Shown: positions 33,647-42,627, counted from the stretch's first letter. The stretch is 47,832 nt of DNA from Flammeovirgaceae bacterium UBA2786 (GCA_002352225.1 DEIA01000045.1:1-47832); one strand, 5' to 3'. A program made the numbers and translations. The notes: a model not told the origin generated them from the letters alone.

Positions 33647-33721
33647 TGCGGAGATTAACTCACTTATTCTCCGCACACTTTGCGGAGAATAAGTATCTTT
33701 GCTGTCGTTATGCGGAGAATA
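33647..33721. promoter_or_regulatory. Repeated TGCGGAGAAT operator-like array at the fic start
   Basis: Direct copies TTGCGGAGATTA (33647-33658), TTGCGGAGAATA (33680-33691) and ATGCGGAGAATA (33710-33721) are spaced 33 and 30 bases apart. An inverted copy, ATTCTCCGC (33666-33674), makes a perfect 13-base inverted repeat, ACTTATTCTCCGC / GCGGAGAATAAGT (33662-33694). The third copy contains the ATG of the Fic gene. The array looks like an autoregulatory operator read by the C-terminal winged helix of the Fic protein. Confidence 0.6.
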
Positions 33722-34828
33722 CGGTACATCCACGAATTAGCCCAATGGCCTGATTTTACCTGGGATCAAACCCTGGTAAATGAACTGTTGGCACAAACCC
33801 GCTACCTGCAAGGAAAGGTGTTGGGCAGAATGGAATCGTTGGGATTTCAACTTCAGGCGGATGCATCGCTTGTAACACTTACACACGAAATAGTTAAGTC
33901 AAGCGAGATAGAAGGTGAACTGCTGCCACAAGAGCAGGTGCGTTCGTCCCTTGCACGAAAATTAGGACTTGAAGTTGCGGGATTAGTTGCCTCTAACCGA
34001 AACATAGATGGAATAGTGGAATTGATGTTAGATGCTACACAAAACTTCAATCAGCCGCTCACAGCCGAAAGACTTTTCCATTGGCACAGAAATTTATTTC
34101 CGGATGGATTTAGTGGTGCATATAGAATAAACACCGGAAACTGGCGCACGGATGAAACCGGTCCCATGCAGGTTGTGTCGGGCGCAATGGGCAAAGAGCG
34201 CATTCATTTTGAAGCTCCTGCTGCCAATCGATTAGCAGCCGAGATGGAAAAATTTCTGATGTGGTTCAATTCAGGTTCAACAATGGATCTGTTGCTGAAA
34301 TCTGCTGTTGCTCATTTCTGGTTTGTAACGATACATCCATTTGATGATGGCAATGGCAGAATAGCGCGCGCTTTATCCGAAATGCTGTTAGCCCGTTCTG
34401 ATAATAGTACAAAACGTTTTTATAGTCTCTCCGCTCAAATCCGGAAAGAAAGAAATGAGTATTACAATCACTTAGAAAAATCGCAAGGTGGCGACCTGAA
34501 CATAACCAAATGGATGGTTTGGTATTTAACATGCCTTTCGCATTCGTTGGAATCAACCACGCAGGATTTAAATAGTGTACTTGGCAGGGCAACGTTTTGG
34601 GAAAAACATAAAACTACTGACCTTAATGCACGCCAGAAATTAATGCTTAACAAATTACTGGACGGCTTTGAAGGAAAGCTGAACACCAGCAAGTGGGCTA
34701 AGATGACCAAAACATCGCAAGACACCGCTTTGCGTGATATACAAGCGTTGATAGAACTGAAAATATTGGAGAAAGAAAATTCGGGAGGAAGAAGTACGTA
34801 TTATATTTTAAGATTGACAACTACCTGA
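33710..34828 (+). CDS. Fic-domain AMP transferase with inhibitory helix and C-terminal wHTH
   Basis: A 372-residue protein starting at MRRIRYIHEL; a longer start 30 bases upstream is a TTG inside the operator repeat. The N-terminal DUF4172-like part (YIHELAQWPDFTWD, 6-19) precedes the inhibitory helix SSEIEG (S64 to G69, matching [ST]xxxE[GN]). The Fic core is HPFDDGNGRIAR (H209 to R220), complete. A winged helix (about 305-370, with TSQDTALRDIQALIELKILEK split over the region) closes it. Fic enzymes usually AMPylate hydroxyls of target proteins, held off here by E68. There is no separate antitoxin; the protein is self-inhibited and probably represses its own gene. Confidence 0.93.
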   Translation: MRRIRYIHELAQWPDFTWDQTLVNELLAQTRYLQGKVLGRMESLGFQLQADASLVTLTHEIVKSSEIEGELLPQEQVRSSLARKLGLEVAGLVASNRNIDGIVELMLDATQNFNQPLTAERLFHWHRNLFPDGFSGAYRINTGNWRTDETGPMQVVSGAMGKERIHFEAPAANRLAAEMEKFLMWFNSGSTMDLLLKSAVAHFWFVTIHPFDDGNGRIARALSEMLLARSDNSTKRFYSLSAQIRKERNEYYNHLEKSQGGDLNITKWMVWYLTCLSHSLESTTQDLNSVLGRATFWEKHKTTDLNARQKLMLNKLLDGFEGKLNTSKWAKMTKTSQDTALRDIQALIELKILEKENSGGRSTYYILRLTTT

Positions 34829-34879
34829 AGGTTGTAAGCTTTATCTTGAAGTCAGCTCTTCCAACCTGGCTTTATTACG

Positions 34880-36283
34880 CTAATCAATCTTTACAAATCT
34901 CTTATACGTTACCAAATCATCGGACCTTAGTTCCATTATGTATACTGTGTTACTCTTTGCGATGCCCGAAATATCCATTGTATAGGAATGTTCACCCGGC
35001 TCTTGTTTTCCGCTAACCAGTGTCTTAACTTTTTTACCCGATAATTCCTGAAGGCTAACACTTACTTTAGCGCTACGAGGTAATGCATATGAAAAATTAA
35101 GATCGCGTTGCACCGGGTTCGGGAAAAGTTTTATCTCATATTCCAAAATTTCAGACCTTACCTGTACACCCGTAATTGGATCCTCTTTGGTTATAGTCCA
35201 TTCTATTACATACACATGACTGGTTCCATGCGTTGTACTTCTGGAAAGCGATGTACCATCCGTAACCGTGGCCGATATTTTCGTTTCTAATTCTGTAAAT
35301 GATGTTACCGGCACTACAACCGAATTCTGATTAGACGCAAATGTGTTACTCTCTCTTTTCCAGGTTACCGTCATTGTATTCGGTTGGGGTTCAATATAGG
35401 ATACTGAAAATTCCAGCGGTTCATCTGCAAAATTAATATTCAACTGGCTGGGCGAATAACTGTCTATTGGATTAACGAGACTATGAATTTTTTCTACAAA
35501 CGTTTCGTTGCATACGCTACAGAACGGAACATTTACGAAACGCATTTTACAGTTTTGATGGGGTCTAAACCAGGTTGGAGATTCACTGTGTGCATACACC
35601 CCAACACCTGATGTACCCACCCAGTTTGCCCACTTTACCAGCGTTGCATTACTTTGTTGGGTAAGATTGGGCTTTTCGGCTGCATAACTTGCACCGGCCC
35701 AATACTCATCGCCCAGGCGGGCAAATGAATGGCCAATTTCATGTATGCTTACATCGGCCGATAATGCATGGGTGGATGATGCTGCAAAATCACCCCCGGA
35801 ACCTCCATAGTAGGGCGAATTTACCACAATAAACCCCTGATCGTACAATGGAAAATTGGTATGCAATACACTAACCACCGTACCCATTTTTGTTGAAGCC
35901 AGCAAGCGATGAATATTGGCATAATCAAAAGTTGACCCGAAATAATTATCGACTGCTAACTGCGGAACAGGTGCGCAATCATTATCGGGACTTGTGCGCG
36001 GGTGTTTTGCGCCCGACTGATTGGACGGAACTTTAATAGCAAACGCATTGAAGTAATTCTTGTAATGTTTAAAGGGCACCTGATTAAACATGTTATTAAG
36101 CAACGCATTAACATCTGTAATATATTTCCCCATTTCATTGGCCTGATATCCATCGCTCAAAAAAACCAGGTTAATCCTGTTTGCGATGTCACCATTTTTA
36201 AACAAGGTATCAACCGGAAAAATCTGGGCCTCAGTCCTCCCCACAAAAAGCAACAACATCACAATAAAAATTATCCTCATCAT
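34880..36283 (-). CDS. T9SS-exported M64-type (IgA peptidase) metallopeptidase
   Basis: A 467-residue protein with a signal peptide (1-20, RTEAQ). The zinc motif is HEIGHSF (H181, E182, H185) followed by LGDEYW with acidic D192, as in peptidase family M64. INLVFLSDGYQANEMGKY (37-54) is the usual M64 opening. Residues about 385-467 form a type A T9SS sorting domain (LFPNPVQRDLNFSY ... RFVKID), so the enzyme should be passed through the outer membrane by PorU-type secretion. It lies four bases after a lipoprotein gene in the same direction. Confidence 0.92.
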   Translation of the reverse strand: MMRIIFIVMLLLFVGRTEAQIFPVDTLFKNGDIANRINLVFLSDGYQANEMGKYITDVNALLNNMFNQVPFKHYKNYFNAFAIKVPSNQSGAKHPRTSPDNDCAPVPQLAVDNYFGSTFDYANIHRLLASTKMGTVVSVLHTNFPLYDQGFIVVNSPYYGGSGGDFAASSTHALSADVSIHEIGHSFARLGDEYWAGASYAAEKPNLTQQSNATLVKWANWVGTSGVGVYAHSESPTWFRPHQNCKMRFVNVPFCSVCNETFVEKIHSLVNPIDSYSPSQLNINFADEPLEFSVSYIEPQPNTMTVTWKRESNTFASNQNSVVVPVTSFTELETKISATVTDGTSLSRSTTHGTSHVYVIEWTITKEDPITGVQVRSEILEYEIKLFPNPVQRDLNFSYALPRSAKVSVSLQELSGKKVKTLVSGKQEPGEHSYTMDISGIAKSNTVYIMELRSDDLVTYKRFVKID

Positions 36284-36287
36284 GAAA

Positions 36288-36815
36288 TTAGTTTATACTA
36301 AACAAAAAAGATTTTTCTACTTCCATTCCTTTCATTTCATATAGCACTATATAGGCACAGGCCGGATCCAACGCAACCCGGATAAAAAACTCAGCTTCTT
36401 CAAGTTCTACCCATCGGGTTTTATACTCTTGTTGTTCATTTATATACTCCATATTTTTCCTTAGCGGGTGATCCAGATAATAACCCGACAGAGTTGTCCT
36501 TTCCTTAGTTAACTGTACAACATATAGCCGATCATCGGCCATACTGCTTTCCGGATCAGATTTCAACACGCCTTTTAATATTTTCTTTTCTAACATGGTA
36601 ACAACCGATTCGCTACTATCTTTTCGCATTGTAAACGACATAAAAAGAATTTGCGGAAGGGCAGCCTGCTCGTTGGTCTGAGCGGATTCCTGATAGGTGT
36701 ATTGATACGAAACTGGTTTACACGCCTCCAACAGAACCCCTGCGCACAATAGCCCTAAAAGATAGGCACCCCAAAAACTCCGGGTTTTCTGATAATAACG
36801 CTTTTTTAAAATCAT
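36288..36815 (-). CDS. Lipoprotein of unknown function, upstream of the M64 gene
   Basis: A 175-residue protein with a basic start, a hydrophobic segment (about 14-28) and a lipobox-like LLEAC (C32). The mature part has no motif I can name; it contains mixed alpha/beta segments such as ILFMSFTMRKDSSESVV and AYIVLYEMKGMEVEK. It is followed after four bases by the M64 peptidase gene, so the two are probably co-expressed; it could be a chaperone or surface partner, but that is only context. Confidence 0.65.
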   Translation of the reverse strand: MILKKRYYQKTRSFWGAYLLGLLCAGVLLEACKPVSYQYTYQESAQTNEQAALPQILFMSFTMRKDSSESVVTMLEKKILKGVLKSDPESSMADDRLYVVQLTKERTTLSGYYLDHPLRKNMEYINEQQEYKTRWVELEEAEFFIRVALDPACAYIVLYEMKGMEVEKSFLFSIN

Positions 36816-36844
36816 CTTGGAGATTAATCTGAATCTGAAGAGTT

Positions 36845-37279
36845 TTATTTTATCAGCACAGCTTCCTCAATAAGAAAATTACCATGCTCCAGATCAGAAT
36901 CGTTCAGTTTCAATTTTCCCTTAATACGAATAAACTGATCGGGTTCAAACACAGGTGTTTTAGCTTTGAAATAAACTTCAGCAATCGACTCGGGGCCGGC
37001 ACCACCACAAAAGAAACATTGGCTGTAGGGAAACTTGGATAAAATAATGTAGGCGTTGCCATCTACATCAATGGGCAGGTAATAACCTTCCAGTTCAATA
37101 TCCTTTCCTACCTGTGCTTTTAAATCGGCCGAAAAAGTAGGGAATAAAAAATACTCGCCAGCCCTTTCGTTGTATTTTGCATCGAATTTGGTTTTGGCAA
37201 ACGCCACCCAGCCATCGGTTTGGGCATAGGCCGTTGTTCCAACTATTATTACTAACAAAGAAAAAACTATTCTTTTCAT
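36845..37279 (-). CDS. Periplasmic DUF3299-like protein with a CFFC motif
   Basis: A 144-residue protein with a signal peptide (1-19, TAYAQ). The mature part is an OB-like beta barrel: IELEGYYLPIDVDGNAYIIL, then YSQCFFCGGAGPESIAEVYF holding two cysteines (C88 and C91 by my count), and IRIKGKLKLNDSD. This pattern resembles DUF3299 proteins, which in other bacteria sit beside a LolD/FtsX-type ABC transporter in zinc-regulated loci. Here the ABC pair is encoded just upstream on the same strand. It has its own candidate promoter, TTTG-N22-TAATTTTG. Confidence 0.65.
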   Translation of the reverse strand: MKRIVFSLLVIIVGTTAYAQTDGWVAFAKTKFDAKYNERAGEYFLFPTFSADLKAQVGKDIELEGYYLPIDVDGNAYIILSKFPYSQCFFCGGAGPESIAEVYFKAKTPVFEPDQFIRIKGKLKLNDSDLEHGNFLIEEAVLIK

Positions 37280-37299
37280 ACCTCAGAGTATTTCGATTT

Positions 37300-37333
37300 C
37301 AAAATTACGTATTCACAATATCATCTGCCCAAA
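37300..37333 (-). promoter_or_regulatory. Candidate promoter of the DUF3299-like gene
   Basis: On the minus strand TTTG (37333-37330) and TAATTTTG (37307-37300) are separated by 22 bases, close to the Bacteroidota -33/-7 layout with a perfect TAnnTTTG. The predicted start lies about 17 bases before the ATG. Confidence 0.45.
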
Positions 37334-37348
37334 AATCGTGTAAGCGTA

Positions 37349-38590
37349 TTACCCGTTTCCGGCCAGTACATTATGAATATCGGTACGGTAGGCCTGCACA
37401 GAAGGAATCAGCGAGCAAACCATTCCCAACACCAAACTTCCAGCTAACAAATACAATTCTTCGGAATAAAACGTAAAGGCGTTTAATCCTGACGTCTGAC
37501 TTTCAGAAACCAGTATAGTAAACAAATACAAAACCATATGCCCGAGGGCTATACCCAGCATGCTGCCACACAAGGTTAGTGAAACTCCTTCAATCTGAGT
37601 AGCTAATAATAATTTACTCCTACTGGCACCCATCGAGCGCATGATGGCCAGATCGTACTTGCGTTCTTTTAAAGAATTATATAAAGCCAGAAAAATGCTT
37701 AAAGCCGAAATGAAAATAAGCACGTAGGCAAAACCGGTTAGGGCCTCTATGCCAACACCTAAGATGGAAAACAACCGCGCTGCCTCAAACGAAGGTGAAG
37801 CAGCCTGCATGTTGGTTTGGCTATTGATATAGCGCGGAAGTTGGATAGCGGCTATAGGGTTTCGGTATTTGATCAACAATGCGGTAATTTCGCGGGTAGA
37901 GTCTGAGGTTGATACAGTGGGTACTAACACTGAGGCCGTTATTGAATCTGTCTTTACTGCCACACCTGTTTCACTATGTTCGTGTACTTGCCAGATACTG
38001 CCTACATTGGTAAGAATAAGGTTATCTACCACACTGTTTGTTGGTTTTAAGATTCCCTTCACCACAAAAGGATGTTCTTCGTGTGCGTGTCCGTCAACAC
38101 TCAGGCCGTGTGCGCTAGAAAATGTATCCCCCAATTTCAGGTTTACTAGTTTTGCCACCGTTGCGCCCACTGTAACTTCCATATCAGAGTGCCACAACTC
38201 ACCCCTGGCTAATTCAACTTTGTACAACTCCGCGTATGCGTGTGTAGTTCCTATTATTCGGTAATTCTGGTAACTGTCGCCAAGGGCTAACGGTATGGCG
38301 TTCTTTACAAGCCGATGTTTCGCTAACTTATCTGCTTCACTCAATTTAATATTTCCTGTAGGGAAATCGATATGAAATACGTTGCAAAGAATTAACTGCA
38401 ACGGGCTTCCTTTTGCGCCAACTACAAGATCAATACCCTTGGTATTATCCGTAATTTTTGCCTGCATCTGGTTGTTAAAAACCAACAGAACCGTAATCAT
38501 TGCAATACCAAGCGCCAACAACAAAATATTGAGCAGCGTATTAAGTGGCCGCGATTTCAGGTAGGAAAAAATAAGTGTAAACAGATTCAT
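37349..38590 (-). CDS. FtsX/MacB-type ABC transporter permease with histidine-rich loop
   Basis: A 413-residue inner-membrane protein with one N-terminal helix (about 15-37), a large periplasmic domain and three C-terminal helices (about 282-305, 335-357, 380-400), as in FtsX-like permeases. The periplasmic domain carries H161, H168, H170 and H173 in AHGLSVDGHAHEEHPF and H203/H205 in VHEHSE, which would suit metal contact. Its start overlaps the ATPase stop by four bases. Substrate is unproven; see the finding on a zinc-type system. Confidence 0.88.
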   Translation of the reverse strand: MNLFTLIFSYLKSRPLNTLLNILLLALGIAMITVLLVFNNQMQAKITDNTKGIDLVVGAKGSPLQLILCNVFHIDFPTGNIKLSEADKLAKHRLVKNAIPLALGDSYQNYRIIGTTHAYAELYKVELARGELWHSDMEVTVGATVAKLVNLKLGDTFSSAHGLSVDGHAHEEHPFVVKGILKPTNSVVDNLILTNVGSIWQVHEHSETGVAVKTDSITASVLVPTVSTSDSTREITALLIKYRNPIAAIQLPRYINSQTNMQAASPSFEAARLFSILGVGIEALTGFAYVLIFISALSIFLALYNSLKERKYDLAIMRSMGASRSKLLLATQIEGVSLTLCGSMLGIALGHMVLYLFTILVSESQTSGLNAFTFYSEELYLLAGSLVLGMVCSLIPSVQAYRTDIHNVLAGNG

Positions 38591-39213
38591 AATTGGATAA
38601 GGTTACAAATCCGGTTTTTTATGCGTTGATCATGTGTGGCAATAATTAACGTAGCCTGGTTTTGTTGCGCAACCGAAACGAGTAGCTCGCTTACGCGGTC
38701 GCAGTTTTTATCATCCAATGCCGAGGTTGGTTCATCGGCCAGAATAACCGAAGGCTTGTTTAATACCGCCCGGGCTATAGCCACCCGTTGCGCCTGCCCA
38801 AGACTTAACTCCTGAATGCGCTTTCTCTTTTGATCGGCTATACCTAATTGCAAAAGCACCTCCTCTACCCGATGATGGTTTTGCTTTATCCCTGCCAGAT
38901 AAGGAGCCAGTAACAAATTTTGTTCAACCGTAAGGGCAGCCAGTAAATGGTTGCGCTGAAAAATAAAACCAAAGTGCTTTCCGCGAAAATGATCTAATTC
39001 TGCCTCACTAAACTTCGAAATATCAGTACCATGCACCTCAATGGTTCCGCTTTGAGTTTTAAGCAACCCGCCTAATAAATGCAGCAGGGTGGTTTTGCCA
39101 CTACCCGATTCGCCAAGCAAAAGAAACTGGCTACCCGTATCTATGTTTAAATCCCGAAAAGCAATGGCTCTTTCGGCAGGATACTGATATGTGAGCGAAC
39201 GGGTACAAATCAT
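38587..39213 (-). CDS. ABC transporter ATPase, LolD/MacB type
   Basis: A 208-residue nucleotide-binding subunit. Walker A is GESGSGKTT (34-42), the Q-loop is FQRN (85-88), the signature is LSLGQAQR (136-143), with Q replacing the second G of the canonical LSGGQ region, and Walker B ends ILADEP (D160, E161). The H-loop is IIATHD near 195. It is short for the family, as expected for the LolD branch, and partners the overlapping FtsX-type permease. A TACTTTTG -7 element lies just upstream. Confidence 0.92.
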   Translation of the reverse strand: MICTRSLTYQYPAERAIAFRDLNIDTGSQFLLLGESGSGKTTLLHLLGGLLKTQSGTIEVHGTDISKFSEAELDHFRGKHFGFIFQRNHLLAALTVEQNLLLAPYLAGIKQNHHRVEEVLLQLGIADQKRKRIQELSLGQAQRVAIARAVLNKPSVILADEPTSALDDKNCDRVSELLVSVAQQNQATLIIATHDQRIKNRICNLIQL

Positions 39214-39231
39214 TTAAGTGGGGCAACTATG

Positions 39232-39239
39232 CAAAAGTA
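39232..39239 (-). promoter_or_regulatory. Candidate -7 element of the ABC operon
   Basis: The minus strand reads TACTTTTG, a perfect TAnnTTTG, 18 bases before the ATG of the ATPase gene. No clear -33 element was found. Confidence 0.4.
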
Positions 39240-39322
39240 AAAAAGTAGTACCGACTTGAGTTCTCCTTTTGTGTAAATGAAAGAATTATTCCACGATTAA
39301 AATCCAACCGAACGTGAATTGA

Positions 39323-40081
39323 TTAGGCCCAATCCGCAAAGGAGATTTCTTTCAAATCAAATGTATGCATTCCGGTATCCGATTTAACTCTCAACCGGCC
39401 ATTCGCATCTACCGAATCTATAGCGCCCCGAAAACGCGATTGTTGCGTTTTGAATTCGTGTTGCTCGCCTAAGCGATACAGGTTTTGATGATACTCTTGC
39501 TGAAGTTTGTCCACATTTCCTTCCCGCCATTGCAGATAACGCGCTTCAAGTGCCCCTAGTAATTCATGCAGTTCGTTGTTCAGGTTATACTCAATATTGG
39601 TTTCAACTTTAAGCGAGGTGGCACGTGGGTTTTGAAACACCGTTTGATTTACATTTATACCTGCACCGGCAATCACAAACTGAACCACTGCACCTGTTAA
39701 CGAACTTTCTATCAGAATACCACATATCTTTTTATCGCTAACCAGAATGTCGTTTGGCCACTTGATCTTAATACCGGTTGTTTTGGTTTTAACATAGTCG
39801 GCTACAGCCAATGCCACCACCTGCGTAAGTATAAATTGTTGATCGGCCCGAATATCGGGTTTTAGCAAAACTGAAAAAGTAAGGTTTTTACCGGGTTCAG
39901 AAATCCACCGGTTGCCGCGCTGGCCCCGGCCACTATACTGATTATCAGTAATTATAACAGTACCCTGAGCCATTGAACCACGTTGGCCCAGATCCATAGC
40001 CAAAGAATTTGTAGAGTGACAATCTGGCACAAAAACAAGGTTCTTGCCTACGAAAAGCGTGTTGGCAGGGATTTTATACAA
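39323..40081 (-). CDS. birA: Biotin--[acetyl-CoA carboxylase] ligase
   Basis: A 252-residue monofunctional BirA without the DNA-binding domain. The biotinyl-AMP loop is GRGQRG (51-56) followed by RWISEPGKNLTFSVLL, and the KWPND motif lies near 104-108. It biotinylates the carrier domain of acetyl-CoA carboxylase, the first step of fatty acid synthesis. The start appears to be TTG (TTG TAT AAA), since the N-terminus MYKIPANTLF fits the family and no ATG is available. It is divergent from rsfS with a 54-base gap. Confidence 0.93.
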   Translation of the reverse strand: MYKIPANTLFVGKNLVFVPDCHSTNSLAMDLGQRGSMAQGTVIITDNQYSGRGQRGNRWISEPGKNLTFSVLLKPDIRADQQFILTQVVALAVADYVKTKTTGIKIKWPNDILVSDKKICGILIESSLTGAVVQFVIAGAGINVNQTVFQNPRATSLKVETNIEYNLNNELHELLGALEARYLQWREGNVDKLQQEYHQNLYRLGEQHEFKTQQSRFRGAIDSVDANGRLRVKSDTGMHTFDLKEISFADWA

Positions 40082-40093
40082 GGTTATTTTGGT

Positions 40094-40101
40094 TAGCTTT
40101 G
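40094..40101 (+). promoter_or_regulatory. Candidate -7 element for rsfS
   Basis: TAGCTTTG is a perfect TAnnTTTG, 35 bases before the rsfS ATG. It lies in the 54-base spacer shared with the divergent birA gene. No clear -33 element was seen at the normal distance. Confidence 0.4.
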
Positions 40102-40135
40102 CAGATTGTTCTGATTAAAAAACCGAAGATAGGTA

Positions 40136-40507
40136 ATGCCTAAAATAAAGAAGGGGTTAAATTCCGAAAAACTAAGTGATGCCATTGTAAAGGGAATGCA
40201 GGAAAAAAAAGCATCCGACATTGTGGTAATGGATTTACGGAAAGTAAAGAATGCAGTAGCCGACTTCTTTGTGATTTGCTCAGGAAACAACGACAGGCAG
40301 CTGGAAGCCATTGCCGATTCAATTGATGAAGAGGTATATAAAATTATGAAAGAAAAGCCCTGGCATGTAGAGGGTAAGAACAATAAAGAGTGGATGATTC
40401 TCGACTATATCAGCGTGGTAAGTCATGTATTCCGTAAAGATCGCAGGGAATTTTACACCCTCGAAAAACTTTGGGGCGATGCAGAAATAACCGAGATTGA
40501 AGATTAG
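40136..40507 (+). CDS. rsfS: Ribosome silencing factor RsfS
   Basis: A 123-residue protein of the RsfS/Iojap family. Landmarks are DIVVMDLRKVKNAVADFFVI (28-47), CSGNNDRQLEAIAD and the C-terminal WMILDYISVVSHVFRKDRREFY, all typical. It binds uL14 on the large subunit and blocks subunit joining when nutrients run low. It precedes ftsH by 61 bases, an order frequent in Bacteroidota. Confidence 0.93.
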   Translation: MPKIKKGLNSEKLSDAIVKGMQEKKASDIVVMDLRKVKNAVADFFVICSGNNDRQLEAIADSIDEEVYKIMKEKPWHVEGKNNKEWMILDYISVVSHVFRKDRREFYTLEKLWGDAEITEIED

Positions 40508-40568
40508 GCGATTAGCTGAACTTATTAATTCTAAAGACGTTATTCAATAAGTAATTTTTTAAAAACTA

Positions 40569-42605
40569 ATGGACAAGGAAAGAGACAAGAAGGTGGCACC
40601 CAAAGTACCAAAACCGAATTACCAGATGTGGGTAATACTGCTACTGGTAGCTGTGGTACTGGGCATAAGTGTATACAACAGAAATAGTGAGTTGGTTGAA
40701 ATTACCGAAAGCCGCTTTGAAGACATGGTACAAGGTGGCAATATCAAACGCCTGGTTCAGATCAAAAGCGACAACATCTGGATTATTGAGATTACACTCA
40801 AAGAAGATGCCCTTCAAAACGCAAAGTATAAACAGGAGATTGAACGCACCAGTCCATGGGGAGTTAACACAGCAGGCCCACACTATAAAATGAAAGTGGG
40901 TTCAATCGATAAGTTTATCGAGAAATACGAACAGCTTAAAAAGAATGTGCCCCGTGCCGATCAGGTAGACCTTAAAGTAGAAGAACGGCAAGACTACACT
41001 TCATTCCTGTTCAACATGGGATTTTTAGTATTGTTGGTATTCGGGTTTTGGATGCTGATGCGCAGAATGACAGGCGGTGGTGGCCCCGGTGGCCAGATCT
41101 TTAACATCGGAAAATCAAAAGCTGCCCTGTTCGATGCTGAAAATAAAGTACGCATTACATTTGCCGATGTTGCCGGACTGGAAGAAGCCAAGGAAGAAGT
41201 AAAAGAAATTGTTGACTTTTTAAAGACACCTCAGAAGTTTACTAAACTGGGTGGCAAAATCCCAAAAGGTGCTTTATTGGTTGGCCCTCCCGGAACCGGA
41301 AAAACCTTGCTTGCCAAGGCGGTTGCAGGCGAAGCGGGTGTTCCGTTTTTCTCCTTATCGGGATCGGATTTCGTAGAAATGTTTGTAGGTGTAGGTGCTG
41401 CCCGTGTACGCGATTTGTTTAAACAGGCAAAAGAAAAAGCCCCCTGTATTGTTTTTATAGATGAAATTGACGCCATTGGCCGCTCGCGCGGAAGAGGCCA
41501 GATGCCCGGTGCAAATGATGAACGCGAAAATACATTGAACTCGTTGCTGGTAGAAATGGATGGCTTTGCTACCGATAGCGGTGTAATTATTTTGGCTGCC
41601 ACCAACAGGCCCGATGTACTTGACTCTGCCCTGCTTCGCCCGGGTCGTTTCGATCGCCAGATCAGCATCGATAAACCGGATATTGTAGGACGTGAACAAA
41701 TTTTTAAAGTACACCTGAAGCCTATTAAGCTATCAAAGGATGTAGACGTTAAAAAATTAGCCGCACAAACACCTGGCTTTGCCGGAGCCGAAATTGCTAA
41801 CGTATGTAACGAAGCTGCATTAATTGCGGCCCGAAGAGATAAGGGCGAAGTAGATATGCAGGATTTTCAGGATGCGATTGATCGTGTGATTGGTGGCCTT
41901 GAAAAGAAAACAAAAATTATTTCTCCTGAAGAAAAACGAATTGTGGCGTACCACGAAGCGGGCCACGCAGTAGCCGGTTGGTTTTTAGAACATGCCGATC
42001 CATTGGTAAAAGTGAGTATCGTTCCTCGTGGAGTAGCTGCTCTGGGCTACGCGCAATATTTACCTAAAGAACAGTTTCTCTACCAAACCGAACAACTTAC
42101 AGACGAAATGTGTATGACATTTGGTGGCCGTGCAGCAGAAGAAATTGTATTTGGAAAAATATCTACCGGTGCATTAAGCGACCTTGAGCGTATTACCAAA
42201 ATGGCATACAGCATGGTTACCGTATATGGTATGAACAAAGAGATCGGAAATATTTCGTTCTACGATTCAAAGCAATCCGATTATTCGTTCAACAAACCTT
42301 ATTCTGAGGCTACAGCCGAAAAAATTGATAAGGAGGTTAAAAAAATAATTGATAACGCATTTGAACGAACAAAGGCCTTGCTTGTTGAGCATCGTGAACA
42401 CCTGGAAATTATTGCAAAAGAACTTCTTGAAAAAGAGATCCTATTCCAGAATGACCTCGAAAGATTAATTGGTAAGCGGCCTTTTGCGCACCAGACTACA
42501 TACGAGAAATTTACAAACACTACAACGCCCGAAGTAAAAGAAGAAAATAAATCGAACGGAGTGCAGGAAACAACCCCCGAACTTCCTTTAACCGAAACAA
42601 AGTAG
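40569..42605 (+). CDS. ftsH: ATP-dependent zinc metalloprotease FtsH
   Basis: A 678-residue membrane AAA+ protease. Helix 1 is at about 18-36 and helix 2 at about 145-163, enclosing a periplasmic domain. The glycine-rich linker GGGGPGG precedes the AAA module: Walker A GPPGTGKT (239-246), Walker B IVFIDEIDAIG, and the second region of homology ending RPGRFDR. The zinc site is HEAGH (462-466). FtsH degrades damaged or unassembled membrane proteins. The C-terminal 40 residues are acidic and Pro/Thr-rich, as often in this phylum. A strong terminator follows. Confidence 0.97.
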   Translation: MDKERDKKVAPKVPKPNYQMWVILLLVAVVLGISVYNRNSELVEITESRFEDMVQGGNIKRLVQIKSDNIWIIEITLKEDALQNAKYKQEIERTSPWGVNTAGPHYKMKVGSIDKFIEKYEQLKKNVPRADQVDLKVEERQDYTSFLFNMGFLVLLVFGFWMLMRRMTGGGGPGGQIFNIGKSKAALFDAENKVRITFADVAGLEEAKEEVKEIVDFLKTPQKFTKLGGKIPKGALLVGPPGTGKTLLAKAVAGEAGVPFFSLSGSDFVEMFVGVGAARVRDLFKQAKEKAPCIVFIDEIDAIGRSRGRGQMPGANDERENTLNSLLVEMDGFATDSGVIILAATNRPDVLDSALLRPGRFDRQISIDKPDIVGREQIFKVHLKPIKLSKDVDVKKLAAQTPGFAGAEIANVCNEAALIAARRDKGEVDMQDFQDAIDRVIGGLEKKTKIISPEEKRIVAYHEAGHAVAGWFLEHADPLVKVSIVPRGVAALGYAQYLPKEQFLYQTEQLTDEMCMTFGGRAAEEIVFGKISTGALSDLERITKMAYSMVTVYGMNKEIGNISFYDSKQSDYSFNKPYSEATAEKIDKEVKKIIDNAFERTKALLVEHREHLEIIAKELLEKEILFQNDLERLIGKRPFAHQTTYEKFTNTTTPEVKEENKSNGVQETTPELPLTETK

Positions 42606-42627
42606 TGCATTAATCTCACTTAAACCC

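Noticed and set aside
33710..34828. Fic toxin with a separate antitoxin
   Set aside because: The inhibitory motif SSEIEG is inside the same protein, and the small ORF at 33440 does not contain it.
41231..41714. Overlapping minus-strand ORFs of 119 and 145 codons inside ftsH
   Set aside because: They lie opposite the highly conserved AAA module, whose codon constraints create open antisense frames.
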